The position numbers and the translations under genes are program-made. This document shows, piece after piece, positions 1 to 9,129 of a DNA stretch of 64,000 bases; position 1 is the stretch's first letter, and each line of letters starts with the position of its first letter. The notes under the pieces are model-generated. The model ran no database searches and was not told the origin of the DNA. It saw nothing but the letters and a program-made list of their open reading frames with translations. The stretch is from Subsaxibacter sp. CAU 1640. GTDB lineage: Bacteria; Bacteroidota; Bacteroidia; Flavobacteriales; Flavobacteriaceae. The stretch lies in contig NZ_JALNMI010000001.1 in the NCBI RefSeq assembly GCF_023156585.1, positions 682,001 through 746,000 of the forward strand, given 5' to 3'.

Positions 1-1
1 T

Positions 2-238
2 CGAATTTATTTTCAGAACAGCAACAAAAGACACCTACTTAAAACCTTTACTTGGCGTTTTGTTGGTACTATTGATACTATGGTTTTAGCTTGGGTTATA
101 ACAGGAAATCCATTAACCGGATTTAAAATAGGAGCGGCTGAAGTCTTTACGAAAATGCTTTTATATTTCTTGCATGAAAAAGTTTGGCACAAATCAAGCT
201 ATGGATTGGAAAAACATGATACTCAATTAGAAAAATGA
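2..238 (+). CDS. DUF2061 family membrane protein, 3' part (5' end outside window)
   Basis: The reading frame is open from the window edge to a TGA at 236-238. The visible 78 residues carry the TWRFVGTIDTM motif, a hydrophobic segment (VLAWVITG) and FKIGAAEVFTKMLLYFLHEKVW, which I recognise as the DUF2061 family of short membrane proteins of unknown function. Its TGA overlaps the cysC ATG (ATGA), so it is translationally coupled to the sulfate-activation genes. DUF2061 proteins are often found beside cysteine/sulfate assimilation genes, so a role tied to sulfur uptake is an inference from context only. The start codon is outside the window. Confidence 0.8.
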   Translation, partial: RIYFQNSNKRHLLKTFTWRFVGTIDTMVLAWVITGNPLTGFKIGAAEVFTKMLLYFLHEKVWHKSSYGLEKHDTQLEK

Positions 239-834
239 AGAATATTTTTGATCAAGAATATCAAATAACCAAAGAAAAAAGGCAAAAATCCAACGGGCAC
301 AACTCCTTTTTGCTTTGGTTCACAGGCCTTTCTGGTTCAGGAAAATCTACTATTGCAAATAAGGTTGAACAAAAACTTTTTAATCAAGGTATAAAAACCT
401 ATACTTTGGATGGAGACAATATCAGGAAAGGGCTAAACAATGATTTGAGCTTTTCGCCTGAAGATAGGGCCGAAAACATTAGACGAATTGCAGAAACAGC
501 CAGCTTAATGATTGACGGTGGATTGGTGGTTCTTGCGGCTTTTGTTTCACCTTACAAAAAAGATAGAGAGAACATTAAGAATATCGTCAAAGATGTTAAT
601 TTTGTTGAGATTTACGTAAATACGAGTGTGGAAGAATGTGAGAGAAGAGATGTCAAAGGGCTCTACAAAAAGGCTAGAGCAGGAGAGATAAAAAATATGA
701 CAGGAATTTCAGCGCCTTATGAAGCACCAGATAATCCTGATATCGAAATTTTAACAGAACAAGAATCAGTCGATGAGGCTGTGATGAAAATAGTGGATTT
801 TATACAACCCAAATTAAAACTGAAAAATGAGTAA
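235..834 (+). CDS. cysC: Adenylylsulfate kinase CysC
   Basis: A 199-residue APS kinase, the usual size for a stand-alone CysC. It phosphorylates adenosine 5'-phosphosulfate with ATP to make PAPS in the cytoplasm. The Walker A loop GLSGSGKS is at residues 31-38, followed by the family motif LDGDNIRKGLN (about 58-68), SPEDRAENIRRI (about 74-85) and FVSPYKKDRE. It overlaps the upstream DUF2061 gene by 4 nt and cysD by 8 nt, so the genes form one tight operon. PAPS serves sulfate reduction or sulfotransferases; no cysH or sulfotransferase lies in the window, but a polysaccharide locus follows directly. Confidence 0.96.
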   Translation: MKNIFDQEYQITKEKRQKSNGHNSFLLWFTGLSGSGKSTIANKVEQKLFNQGIKTYTLDGDNIRKGLNNDLSFSPEDRAENIRRIAETASLMIDGGLVVLAAFVSPYKKDRENIKNIVKDVNFVEIYVNTSVEECERRDVKGLYKKARAGEIKNMTGISAPYEAPDNPDIEILTEQESVDEAVMKIVDFIQPKLKLKNE

Positions 835-1732
835 ATATTATCTTAATTATTTAGATGAATTAGAGAGCGAAGCAATTTTTGTTTTGAGAGAAGTGTGTGC
901 GCAGTTTCAAAACCCAGTAATACTTTTTTCTGGAGGAAAGGATTCAATTGTTGTGACGCATTTAGCCAGAAAGGCATTTCATCCTGCAAAAATTCCGTTT
1001 TCGCTAATGCATGTAGACACTGGTCACAATTTCCCCGAAACTATAAAATTTAGGGACGATTTAATCAGTGATTTGGGCTTAAATCTTATTGTAGGTTCCG
1101 TACAGGAATCAATTGATAATGGACGCGTAGCTGAAGAAAAAGGTAAAAGTGCCACCCGAAATGCTTTACAGACCACGACTCTTTTAGATGCAATTGAAAA
1201 TCATAAAGTAGATTGTGCAATTGGTGGAGGAAGACGTGATGAAGAAAAAGCGAGAGCCAAAGAACGTTTCTTTTCTCATCGTGATGATTTTGGACAGTGG
1301 GATCCTAAAAACCAGCGTCCAGAGCTTTGGAACCTTTTTAATGGTAAACATTTCGAAGGTGAGCATTTTAGAGTGTTTCCAATTAGTAATTGGACAGAAA
1401 TGGATGTCTGGAACTATATAGAAAAAGAAAATTTAAGAATTCCTTCGTTGTATTTTGCGCATGAGAGAGAAGTGGTTTGGAGAAATGATTCTTGGATACC
1501 ATGCTCCGAATTCTTGACACTTGAAGCCAACGAAAAAACCGAGACCAAGAAGATCAGGTTTAGAACATTGGGAGACATCACAATTACAGGAGGTATCGAA
1601 TCGGATGCAGACACACTTAAAAAGATTGTAGAAGAAGTTTCCACAATGCGTCAAACAGAACGTGGCAATAGAAGCGATGACAAACGTTCGGAGACAGCAA
1701 TGGAAGACCGCAAACGTCAAGGATACTTTTAA
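827..1732 (+). CDS. cysD: Sulfate adenylyltransferase subunit 2 (CysD)
   Basis: A 301-residue ATP sulfurylase small subunit of the PAPS reductase/PP-loop ATPase superfamily. With the GTPase CysN it makes APS from sulfate and ATP. The PP-loop motif SGGKDS is at residues 35-40, and the conserved GGGRRDEEKARAKER and EREVVWR stretches are present. The C-terminal tail (RGNRSDDKRSETAMEDRKRQGYF) is the typical CysD ending. It starts inside the end of cysC (ATGAGTAA overlap) and stops 22 nt before the preferred cysN start. Confidence 0.97.
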   Translation: MSKYYLNYLDELESEAIFVLREVCAQFQNPVILFSGGKDSIVVTHLARKAFHPAKIPFSLMHVDTGHNFPETIKFRDDLISDLGLNLIVGSVQESIDNGRVAEEKGKSATRNALQTTTLLDAIENHKVDCAIGGGRRDEEKARAKERFFSHRDDFGQWDPKNQRPELWNLFNGKHFEGEHFRVFPISNWTEMDVWNYIEKENLRIPSLYFAHEREVVWRNDSWIPCSEFLTLEANEKTETKKIRFRTLGDITITGGIESDADTLKKIVEEVSTMRQTERGNRSDDKRSETAMEDRKRQGYF

Positions 1733-1754
1733 ACCATTTAAATCAAAGAGAGAG

Positions 1755-3008
1755 ATGATAGATAATAATCAATTATTACGTTTTACAACTGCTGGAAGTG
1801 TTGATGATGGTAAAAGTACATTGATAGGAAGACTTTTATACGATTCAAAATCTATATTTGAAGACCAACTTCAAGCTATTGAAAAAACCAGTAAAAAGAA
1901 AGGCCATGAAGGCGTAGATTTAGCTTTATTCACCGATGGTTTAAGAGATGAACGAGAGCAAGGTATTACCATTGACGTCGCTTATCGATATTTCACAACT
2001 CCAAAGAGAAAATTCATTATTGCAGACACACCGGGACATGTTGAATACACTAGAAACATGGTTACTGGAGCCTCTACCGCAAATGCAGCCATAATTTTAG
2101 TGGATGCTCGCCACGGCGTAATTGAGCAAACACGTCGACATGCTTTCATTGCATCGTTGTTGCAGATTCCGCATATTTTGGTTTGCATCAACAAAATGGA
2201 TTTGGTTGATTATTCCGAAGATGCCTATAATAGAGTGATCGATCAGTTTGAAGAATTCTCTTCGAAATTATTGGTAAAAGATGTACGCTTTATCCCTATC
2301 AGTGCTCTAGAAGGTGATAATGTTGTAAATCGCTCTACGAATATGGACTGGTACCAAGGAGCCCCTTTGTTACATACTTTAGAGACAGTTCACATCAGTA
2401 GTGATGTCAATAAAATTGATGCCCGTTTTCCTGTTCAGACAGTTTTAAGGCCGCAGAGCGAATCTCATAGAGATTACAGAGGTTATGCAGGACGAATGGC
2501 GAGTGGTGTTTTAAGGGTAGGAGATGACGTAACTGTACTTCCGTCTGGATTTACATCAAAAATCAAGAGTATTGACACTTTCGATAAGCAGCTGGAAGAA
2601 GCGTTTGCGCCAATGTCAGTATCCATATGTTTGGAAGACGACGTGGATGTGAGCCGAGGAAACATGATTGTTCGCTCAAACAACAAACCAGAAACATCGC
2701 AAGATATTGAAGTGATGTTGTGCTGGTTGAACAAAACCTCTTCAAAACCAAGGGAAAAATACTCCATTTATCATACTTCAAATAGTGAAACAGCAATGAT
2801 TAAAGAGTTGGTTTACAAAATTGACATGAAGACTTTGGACCGAAACACCAACGATGAGGTGTTGAATATGAACGACATCGCAAAAGTGAGAATTAGAACT
2901 ACTAAACCGCTGATGATCGATTCTTATAGAGAAAACAGAACTACAGGCAGCATCATTCTAGTCAATGATTCAACTAATGAAACTGTGGCGGCCGGGATGA
3001 TTGTATAG
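1755..3008 (+). CDS. cysN: Sulfate adenylyltransferase subunit 1 (CysN), GTPase
   Basis: The large GTP-hydrolysing subunit of ATP sulfurylase, an EF-Tu-like GTPase. From the ATG at 1755 it is 417 residues, with the G1 loop GSVDDGKST at about 14-22, DTPGH for G3 and NKMD for G4, then two beta-barrel domains. I chose 1755 because the protein then begins just before the conserved LLRFTTAGS segment and is preceded by a purine-rich AAAGAGAGAG. A longer frame from 1662 would overlap cysD by 71 nt and add residues that the family does not need. There is no C-terminal APS kinase domain (not a NodQ-type fusion), consistent with the separate cysC. Confidence 0.95.
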   Translation: MIDNNQLLRFTTAGSVDDGKSTLIGRLLYDSKSIFEDQLQAIEKTSKKKGHEGVDLALFTDGLRDEREQGITIDVAYRYFTTPKRKFIIADTPGHVEYTRNMVTGASTANAAIILVDARHGVIEQTRRHAFIASLLQIPHILVCINKMDLVDYSEDAYNRVIDQFEEFSSKLLVKDVRFIPISALEGDNVVNRSTNMDWYQGAPLLHTLETVHISSDVNKIDARFPVQTVLRPQSESHRDYRGYAGRMASGVLRVGDDVTVLPSGFTSKIKSIDTFDKQLEEAFAPMSVSICLEDDVDVSRGNMIVRSNNKPETSQDIEVMLCWLNKTSSKPREKYSIYHTSNSETAMIKELVYKIDMKTLDRNTNDEVLNMNDIAKVRIRTTKPLMIDSYRENRTTGSIILVNDSTNETVAAGMIV

Positions 3009-3132
3009 TCTAAAAAAGGATATGAAATATTTTTCAATATAACGAATTCCGATAACGACCACCATAATATTTAATCAAATGTAGTATTTTGAGGCATCCA
3101 TCAAGCTTGTATTAAACTCCCAATCATTGTCT

Positions 3133-4503
3133 ATGAACCTAAAAGATATAATTTTTAAGATATATGCTTTGTTTGGTGTAAAGAGTTTCAGAACAAAGAA
3201 TATCGTGAAGCACATCACGATTTCTTTTTTTTATAAAGCGGGTGCAGTTTTATGCAACTTTTTACTTGTTCCATTAACCATTGACTATTTAGACACCGAC
3301 AACTATGGGGTATGGCTTACATTGAGTTCATTTATCGCTTGGTTCTCATTTTTTGATATTGGACTTGGAAACGGTTTAAGGAATAAACTGACAGAAGCCC
3401 AGGCAAACTCTAATATCGATTTAGCAAAAACATATGTAAGTACAGCTTACTATACCGTCTTGATGGTGAGCACAGCTTTGGTGCTATTGTTTATAATATT
3501 AAATCAATTTTTGGATTGGACTGTCGTTTTTAACACTAAGTCAGAATTGAGATCAGATCTCAATTTACTGATGCCTATTATTGTAGCTTTCTTTAGCCTT
3601 CAATTAGTAGTAAGTTTGATTACCAGTGTTTACCTTGCTCATCAAAATCATTCAATTCAGGTAAAAATTCATTTTCTCACACAGTTATCATCTCTGATAC
3701 TTATTTGGGCAATGACAAAGACATCGGAAGGCTCACTGCTGTTGTTTGGAATAATATTTTCTGGACTTCCAGTATTGATTTTGTTAATGTTGAACATTTT
3801 TTCTTTTACAAAAGAGTATAAAGATTTAAAGCCTTCAATAGCCCATTGGAGTAAGGAACATTTAAAAGACATTATGGGAATTGGACTTAACTTTTTCATA
3901 ATACAAATTGCAGGAGTAATACTGTTCTCAACAGACAACTTCATTATTAGTAAGCTGTTTTCTCCTCAAGAAGTTGTTCCGTACAACATTTCATTCAAGT
4001 ATTTTTCTATAGTTACGATGATTTATTCTTTAGTGGTTGCACCATATTGGTCATCCTTTACCGAAGCATATGTAGGCAAAGAATATGAGTGGATTAGGAA
4101 GTCTATCAGAAATGTAATGAAAATCTGGTTGGCTGTTCCAATTGCGATTTTTATTATGGTTTTAGTTTCCGGAAAATTTTATGAGCTTTGGATAGGTGAT
4201 AAAGTTAGTATTCCAATGACTCTTACTATTTCAATGGCATTTTTTGTTATGATATTTACATTCAATGTTATATTTGTTTATTTTATCAATGGAACGGGGA
4301 AGATTAAAGTACAACTATTTTTAAGCATCGGTATGGCCATTTTAAACATTCCTCTTTCTGTAATTTTTTCGGAAAATCTAAATTTTGGTGTTAAAGGAGT
4401 TATTTTGGCAACTATAGTTTGCTACATCCCCGGAATCGTCATTATGCCATTACAATATTATAAAATCATAAATAGAAGGGCAGTAGGTATATGGAACTGT
4501 TAG
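3133..4503 (+). CDS. Polysaccharide flippase (Wzx/MOP superfamily)
   Basis: A roughly 456-residue integral membrane protein with many hydrophobic helices. The N-terminal pattern FYKAGAVLCNFLLVPLTIDYL and the central D-N-F-I-I motif (STDNFIISKLF) are characteristic of oligosaccharide flippases of the MOP/polysaccharide synthase group. It would move lipid-linked repeat units across the inner membrane. It is the first gene of the polysaccharide locus, 124 nt after cysN, a gap in which I find no clear promoter or terminator. A TTG at 3127 is two codons upstream; I prefer the ATG at 3133. Confidence 0.88.
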   Translation: MNLKDIIFKIYALFGVKSFRTKNIVKHITISFFYKAGAVLCNFLLVPLTIDYLDTDNYGVWLTLSSFIAWFSFFDIGLGNGLRNKLTEAQANSNIDLAKTYVSTAYYTVLMVSTALVLLFIILNQFLDWTVVFNTKSELRSDLNLLMPIIVAFFSLQLVVSLITSVYLAHQNHSIQVKIHFLTQLSSLILIWAMTKTSEGSLLLFGIIFSGLPVLILLMLNIFSFTKEYKDLKPSIAHWSKEHLKDIMGIGLNFFIIQIAGVILFSTDNFIISKLFSPQEVVPYNISFKYFSIVTMIYSLVVAPYWSSFTEAYVGKEYEWIRKSIRNVMKIWLAVPIAIFIMVLVSGKFYELWIGDKVSIPMTLTISMAFFVMIFTFNVIFVYFINGTGKIKVQLFLSIGMAILNIPLSVIFSENLNFGVKGVILATIVCYIPGIVIMPLQYYKIINRRAVGIWNC

Positions 4504-4519
4504 GATTATTTTTTTAAGT

Positions 4520-5302
4520 ATGAACAATATTAGAAAAGCGGTTGAAACTTTGTTAAGCAAGGAACGCAGGGAGTTATTTAAAATCAGTAAAAACCCTAGA
4601 TATAAGACTTTTAAAACAAATATTTTGGGTTTTGATTTTTATGCTGTTGACCCACCATCTTTTATTGCTCAATACAAAGATTTAATAATGAGGAATAGTT
4701 ATCTATTCAAAACTAACTCCCCTTCACCTTTTATTATTGATTGCGGGATAAATATTGGGTTAAGCATAATAAACTTTAAACGTAATTTTCCAAATGCAGA
4801 AATAATTGGTTTTGAACCTGACCCCGATATTTATCGTATTGCTAAAAATAATATTCTAACAGCAGGATATGAAAATGTTGAGCTTATTCAAAAAGCTGTT
4901 TGGACAGAAGAAACAACTTTGCTTTTTTTTCAGGAGGGTTCAGCCGGAGGGCGAATCATAACCGAGACAGGAAAAAAAACGGTCGAAGTTCAAACATGTG
5001 ATTTGAAGAAATTAATAAATCGTGAAGTCGACTTTCTTAAAATAGATATTGAAGGAGCCGAATATGAAGTGTTAGAAAGCATTAGTACCAATCTGAAATG
5101 GGTAAGAAATATATTTGTTGAATATCATTCCAAAATTGGAGAAGAACAACATTTAGAACAGATTTTAGCAATATTAAAAGACTCTGGATTTAGATGTTAT
5201 TTGGAGTCGGGTTATATCCCTTCACAGCACCCATTTCTGAAAAGGGAAGAAATAGACGGATTTGACAACTTAATAAACATCTATGCTTTTAGAAGTGCGT
5301 AA
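4520..5302 (+). CDS. FkbM family methyltransferase
   Basis: A 260-residue SAM-dependent methyltransferase. The AdoMet-binding segment IDCGINIGLSIINF followed by AEIIGFEPDPD (acidic residue after strand 2) and the later VDFLKIDIEGAEYEVLES are the FkbM signature. Such enzymes O-methylate sugars or other hydroxyls; in this locus it probably methylates a sugar of the polymer, which is inference. It begins 16 nt after the flippase and its stop shares a base with the next start (TAATG at 5300-5304). Confidence 0.88.
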   Translation: MNNIRKAVETLLSKERRELFKISKNPRYKTFKTNILGFDFYAVDPPSFIAQYKDLIMRNSYLFKTNSPSPFIIDCGINIGLSIINFKRNFPNAEIIGFEPDPDIYRIAKNNILTAGYENVELIQKAVWTEETTLLFFQEGSAGGRIITETGKKTVEVQTCDLKKLINREVDFLKIDIEGAEYEVLESISTNLKWVRNIFVEYHSKIGEEQHLEQILAILKDSGFRCYLESGYIPSQHPFLKREEIDGFDNLINIYAFRSA

Positions 5303-6534
5303 TGAGAATTGTAATTGTAAACTTCAGTGATTCAGAGGGCGGTGCGGCAAGAGCCGCATATAGACTTCATGAATCGTTATTGTCTCAAGGGTTGGATTCT
5401 ATTATGCTAGTGGCTTCAAAAAGAAAACATGACCCATCAGTCATGGGGCCAAGTTCAATTTTTCAGAAGGCGATTTACAAATTTAAGTCACATTTGAATA
5501 AATTTCCATTAAGAAAATATGTCGTTAAGGTTCCATTTTCACCCTCCTTCTCTCCAAGCCTAGGAGTTGTGGAAAAGATAAACAAGCTTAAGCCAGACAT
5601 TGTCCACATCCACTGGATACATGCGGGGATGCTCAAATTTGAAGACATTTCAAGAATAAAAGCCCCTTTGGTGTGGACATTGCACGACATGTGGTTATTT
5701 ACAGGAGGATGTCATTATGCAGGCGAATGTAAATTTTATTTGACTCATTGTGGAAAATGTCCAGCCTTAACATCATCCAAAAAAAATGATTTAAGTAATT
5801 CAATTTTTTCAAGAAAAAAAGAGATACTTAAGGAAACAAACAATATAACGATTGTAGGTTTGAGTGAATGGATTAAAAATTGTGCCACATCTAGTTTTCT
5901 TTTAAAAGACAAATCAATAGTTAGAATTCCAAATCCTATAGACACAAACAAATTCAAACCGTCTCCGATGCTAGAAGCAAGAGAGTTTTGGCGGTTCCCT
6001 GTAAACAGAAAATTAGTTTTGTTTGGAGCAATGTCATCAACAACGGATGTCCGCAAAGGATATTTGGAATTAAAACAAGCGCTCGAAAAGTTAAAGAATC
6101 CAAATGTAGAATTGGTCGTATTTGGTAACAACACTAATTTGAACCAAGACGTTTTCGGATTTAAAACACATTCCGTCGGCACTATTGAGGATGACTCGAA
6201 ACTGATGTTTTTATATAATGCTGCAGATTTAATGGTGGTGCCCAGTCTAGAAGAAAATTTGTCGAATGCAATCGCTGAAAGCCTAGCTTGTGGAACACCT
6301 GTAGTATGTTTTGACATAGGAGGAAATGGAGATTTGGTTGAGCACATGCACAATGGCTATTTAGCCCAAAGAAATGATGTGGAAGACCTTAAAAATGGTA
6401 TTGATTGGGTTTTAGCACATAAAGATGCCGAAAAATTGTCAAGAAAATCAAGAGACACGATTTTGCAAAAGATGGAACCTAAATTAATTGCAAAAAAGTA
6501 CGAAGAATTATATCATAAAATTTCTCACAATTAG
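5302..6534 (+). CDS. Glycosyltransferase family 4
   Basis: A 410-residue GT-B fold glycosyltransferase. The N-terminal acceptor domain opens with VNFSDSEGGAARAAYRLHES, seen in a subgroup of WcaC-like GT4 enzymes, and contains HIHWIHAG and WTLHDMWLFTGGCHYAGEC. The C-terminal donor domain has the retaining-GT E-x7-E type region SLEENLSNAIAESLACGTP. It would add one sugar to a lipid-linked repeat unit at the cytoplasmic face. The start overlaps the FkbM stop by one base. Donor and acceptor cannot be read from sequence. Confidence 0.9.
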   Translation: MRIVIVNFSDSEGGAARAAYRLHESLLSQGLDSIMLVASKRKHDPSVMGPSSIFQKAIYKFKSHLNKFPLRKYVVKVPFSPSFSPSLGVVEKINKLKPDIVHIHWIHAGMLKFEDISRIKAPLVWTLHDMWLFTGGCHYAGECKFYLTHCGKCPALTSSKKNDLSNSIFSRKKEILKETNNITIVGLSEWIKNCATSSFLLKDKSIVRIPNPIDTNKFKPSPMLEAREFWRFPVNRKLVLFGAMSSTTDVRKGYLELKQALEKLKNPNVELVVFGNNTNLNQDVFGFKTHSVGTIEDDSKLMFLYNAADLMVVPSLEENLSNAIAESLACGTPVVCFDIGGNGDLVEHMHNGYLAQRNDVEDLKNGIDWVLAHKDAEKLSRKSRDTILQKMEPKLIAKKYEELYHKISHN

Positions 6535-6593
6535 GAAGTTTATTTTGAGCATTGGACATTAAAAATGTAATTTAGAAAAATTAACTACTATAA

Positions 6594-7823
6594 ATGTATT
6601 TAAGTGAACGTAGGCTGTTTAAATGGGCTTTATACTCTAACGTCATTTTTATTTTTTTATACTTCTTATTTAAACCAGATGGAATAGGTTTTGAGAAGCT
6701 AATTATTTCTTCCTTTCTGTTTTTATCAGAGATTGGCATTGCTTATTTGTGCATTAGGAATCTGTCATTACTTTCTGGAATCTCAAAAAACATTAGGTTC
6801 TTATTTGTCTTAATCGTGTTATGGGGAGCCTTTGTGGTTGCACGAAGTTTCACTTTTTCAATTCAAGACTGGGTGACCAATTTTGGGAATGTATATATGG
6901 CAATGGCGTGGATGATGCCGACAATGATGATACTTGGCTTGAAAATTGAAAATTGGAAAATAGTATTTAGAGCAATCGCATTCATGTTTGGTTTAATGAT
7001 TCTGGCCTTTGCTTTATTGCCTGTTTTTGAGCTAAATGATGAATGGATTTGGTTATTAAGACCCATTAACTTTGTACTATTAGTTGGGGTTTATAGATAT
7101 TCACCGGTTAATAGGCTGAAAATATATGCAATAATTGCTGTCTATATTATCATTTCAATTTTAGGAGAAAGAAGAGCTGAATTTTTATATTTGGCACTGA
7201 CTTTTGGAATTTTGTTTATTGATAAATTATCAGCCATTGGGTTAAGAAAAGCACTAATACAATATATCATTTTAGTCTTTGTGCTTGTTTTGATCGTTAT
7301 ATTTACATTAGGTTATGAAAGTGTATCAAATTTAGTATCCTCCCTCGTGGAATTTCAAGATTCTAGAACTTTTTTGTTTAAAGAACTTATGGAAGATTTA
7401 AGTTACAAGGAAAAGATAATAGGTAAAGGTTCACTAGGAACTTATTATAGTGAGTTTATGGAGCACACCAAATGGTATACAGAAGAAGTTTTAAAAGAAA
7501 ATTGGTGGGGTGATTCATCAATTAGGATAACTATTGAAGTAGGATATCTTCAAATGATCTTAAAAGGAGGGTTTATTATGTTCATACTAAATGTTATAAT
7601 ATTTATTTATTCAAGTTATTTGGCAATCTTCAACTCTAATAATAAATTCACAAAAGGTCTCGGTTATTTTATTTTGATTTTAACTTTCATGTGTCTGGTT
7701 GAATTCAGGCAAAATTTTACACCAACATTTTTTTTCCTTTGGATGGCAATTGGTACTGTGGCTAAAAAGTCTTACAGAGAAATGGATGATGCGCAAATAG
7801 AAGAGCTAATTCGAATTAGATGA
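6594..7823 (+). CDS. O-antigen polymerase/ligase-like membrane protein (first of two)
   Basis: A 409-residue polytopic membrane protein with about ten hydrophobic segments and one large extracytoplasmic loop at roughly residues 245-320 (after YESVSNLVSS, through GKGSLGTYYSEFMEH), the layout of Wzy polymerases and WaaL ligases. No strong sequence signature is visible, so the call rests on topology and on its place among glycosyltransferases. The next gene overlaps it by 4 nt. A second protein of the same general class is at 11131; one may be the polymerase and the other a ligase. Confidence 0.65.
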   Translation: MYLSERRLFKWALYSNVIFIFLYFLFKPDGIGFEKLIISSFLFLSEIGIAYLCIRNLSLLSGISKNIRFLFVLIVLWGAFVVARSFTFSIQDWVTNFGNVYMAMAWMMPTMMILGLKIENWKIVFRAIAFMFGLMILAFALLPVFELNDEWIWLLRPINFVLLVGVYRYSPVNRLKIYAIIAVYIIISILGERRAEFLYLALTFGILFIDKLSAIGLRKALIQYIILVFVLVLIVIFTLGYESVSNLVSSLVEFQDSRTFLFKELMEDLSYKEKIIGKGSLGTYYSEFMEHTKWYTEEVLKENWWGDSSIRITIEVGYLQMILKGGFIMFILNVIIFIYSSYLAIFNSNNKFTKGLGYFILILTFMCLVEFRQNFTPTFFFLWMAIGTVAKKSYREMDDAQIEELIRIR

Positions 7824-8593
7824 ACCAGGGATTTTTAGTAAGCATAATTACAGTAGTTTTTAATGGAGAAAAGTACCTTCAGCAAACAATTGATAGTGTC
7901 TTCAATCAGACTTATAAAAATATTGAGTATATAATAATTGATGGTGGATCTACGGATAATACGGTATCCATTATTAAGGAGAATAAAGATAAAATTTCGA
8001 AGTGGATAAGTGAACCAGACAATGGTCTTTATGATGCAATGAATAAAGGAATTAAAATGTCCACAGGCGAGTTAATTGGCACAATAAATAGTGATGATTG
8101 GTATGAACCTGATGCCGTGCAGTTGAGTGTAAATGCATATTTGGAAAATCCCAAAACCAGTATAGTACATTCCGACAGATATGATGTACTACCAACCGGA
8201 GAGAAATCAGTTTTCAAATTTAATCCATCTGATTTCAAATTCAAATATTTTAGCATGACCTATTCGCATCCATCTATGTTTATTTCTAAAAAAATATACA
8301 GGGAACATCAATATAACACTAACATGAAGTCTTTTTCTGATTATCAACTAATATTGGAAGTGTTCTTAAGGCACCCGAAAAATTTTACCTACATACCAAA
8401 ACCCTTGGTAAATTTCAGATTAGGGGGTGTGAGTGGAAGTTTATCTTTTTTTGAAGTTCTTAAAGAAGGATATCAAGCAAGAAAATTAGCAGGAATGAAC
8501 ACTATTGAGAATCTATTTTCGTTATGCTTGAAGCTTGCACTGCAGCCTGTAGTTTGGTTAAAAAGAATAGTCGTTAAAAATTTGAAAATCTAG
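7820..8593 (+). CDS. Glycosyltransferase family 2
   Basis: A 257-residue GT-A enzyme. It starts with SIITVVFNGEKYLQQTIDSV and YIIIDGGSTDNT, the nucleotide-binding half of GT2, followed by ISEPDNGLYDAMNKGI and the metal-binding region GTINSDDWYEPDA. This WcaA-like pattern (EPDxGxYDAMNKG) is common in capsule and colanic-acid-type loci. ATGA overlap with the upstream membrane protein indicates coupled translation. The sugar transferred is unknown. Confidence 0.92.
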   Translation: MNQGFLVSIITVVFNGEKYLQQTIDSVFNQTYKNIEYIIIDGGSTDNTVSIIKENKDKISKWISEPDNGLYDAMNKGIKMSTGELIGTINSDDWYEPDAVQLSVNAYLENPKTSIVHSDRYDVLPTGEKSVFKFNPSDFKFKYFSMTYSHPSMFISKKIYREHQYNTNMKSFSDYQLILEVFLRHPKNFTYIPKPLVNFRLGGVSGSLSFFEVLKEGYQARKLAGMNTIENLFSLCLKLALQPVVWLKRIVVKNLKI

Positions 8594-8598
8594 TCCGG

Positions 8599-9117
8599 AT
8601 GAGTTTATTTTCTAGAATAAGACAAGATATAAGAAACAATCCGAATTTTAAAGGAAGGATCATCGTTGTTTGTTTTACCACGGTCAGTTATTTTAGGAAA
8701 AAAGTAAAAAATAAATTTACTCTGGTTCTGTGTGCTCCATTAATCATTCTTTATAAAGTTATCACAGACCTAGTTCTGGGGTGTGAAATACCAGCCTCAA
8801 CTAAAATAGGGAGTGGATTAATAATACATCACGGAAGAGCAATAGTGCTTAATAAAAATACTGTTTTGGGAAATAATGTCACCATTAAGCACAACACCAC
8901 AATTGGAAATAAGGAAGATTTTGAAGGTGCTGATCTAGGCTCGCCTGTAATTGGTGACAATGTTATCATCGGCCCTCATAGTATTATTATAGGGCCAATT
9001 TGTATTGGTGATAATGCAATTATTGGAGCGGGCTCTGTAGTGGTCAAAAATGTAGAGCCAAGTACCATTGTTGCAGGTAATCCAGCAAAATTAATTAAAA
9101 AAACACATCGTAGTTAA
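8599..9117 (+). CDS. Serine acetyltransferase-like hexapeptide acyltransferase
   Basis: A 172-residue left-handed beta-helix acyltransferase. Hexapeptide repeats run from about residue 60 to 160 (KIGSGLIIHHGRAIVLNKN, VTIKHNTTIGN, PVIGDNVIIGPHSIIIG, NAIIGAGSVVVKNV), ending with the typical AGNPAKLI. The segment IHHGRAIVLN resembles CysE, and annotation pipelines often call such proteins serine O-acetyltransferase. Its place among glycosyltransferases makes acetylation of a polymer sugar more likely than cysteine synthesis; that is inference. It starts 5 nt after the GT2 gene. Confidence 0.88.
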   Translation: MSLFSRIRQDIRNNPNFKGRIIVVCFTTVSYFRKKVKNKFTLVLCAPLIILYKVITDLVLGCEIPASTKIGSGLIIHHGRAIVLNKNTVLGNNVTIKHNTTIGNKEDFEGADLGSPVIGDNVIIGPHSIIIGPICIGDNAIIGAGSVVVKNVEPSTIVAGNPAKLIKKTHRS

Positions 9118-9129
9118 TGACGGCTTGAT

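Noticed and set aside
1662-1754. Upstream extension of cysN
   Set aside because: The frame is open from 1662 but lies mostly inside cysD and encodes residues unlike CysN. The ATG at 1755 has a purine-rich site and gives the normal length.
3009-3132. Promoter or terminator between cysN and the flippase
   Set aside because: A GTATTTTG at about 3087 resembles the -7 box but lacks the TA in register, and no stable hairpin with a T-run is seen.
5745-6353. 202-residue antisense reading frame opposite the GT4 gene
   Set aside because: Composition and lack of any family pattern mark it as a shadow of the plus-strand glycosyltransferase.
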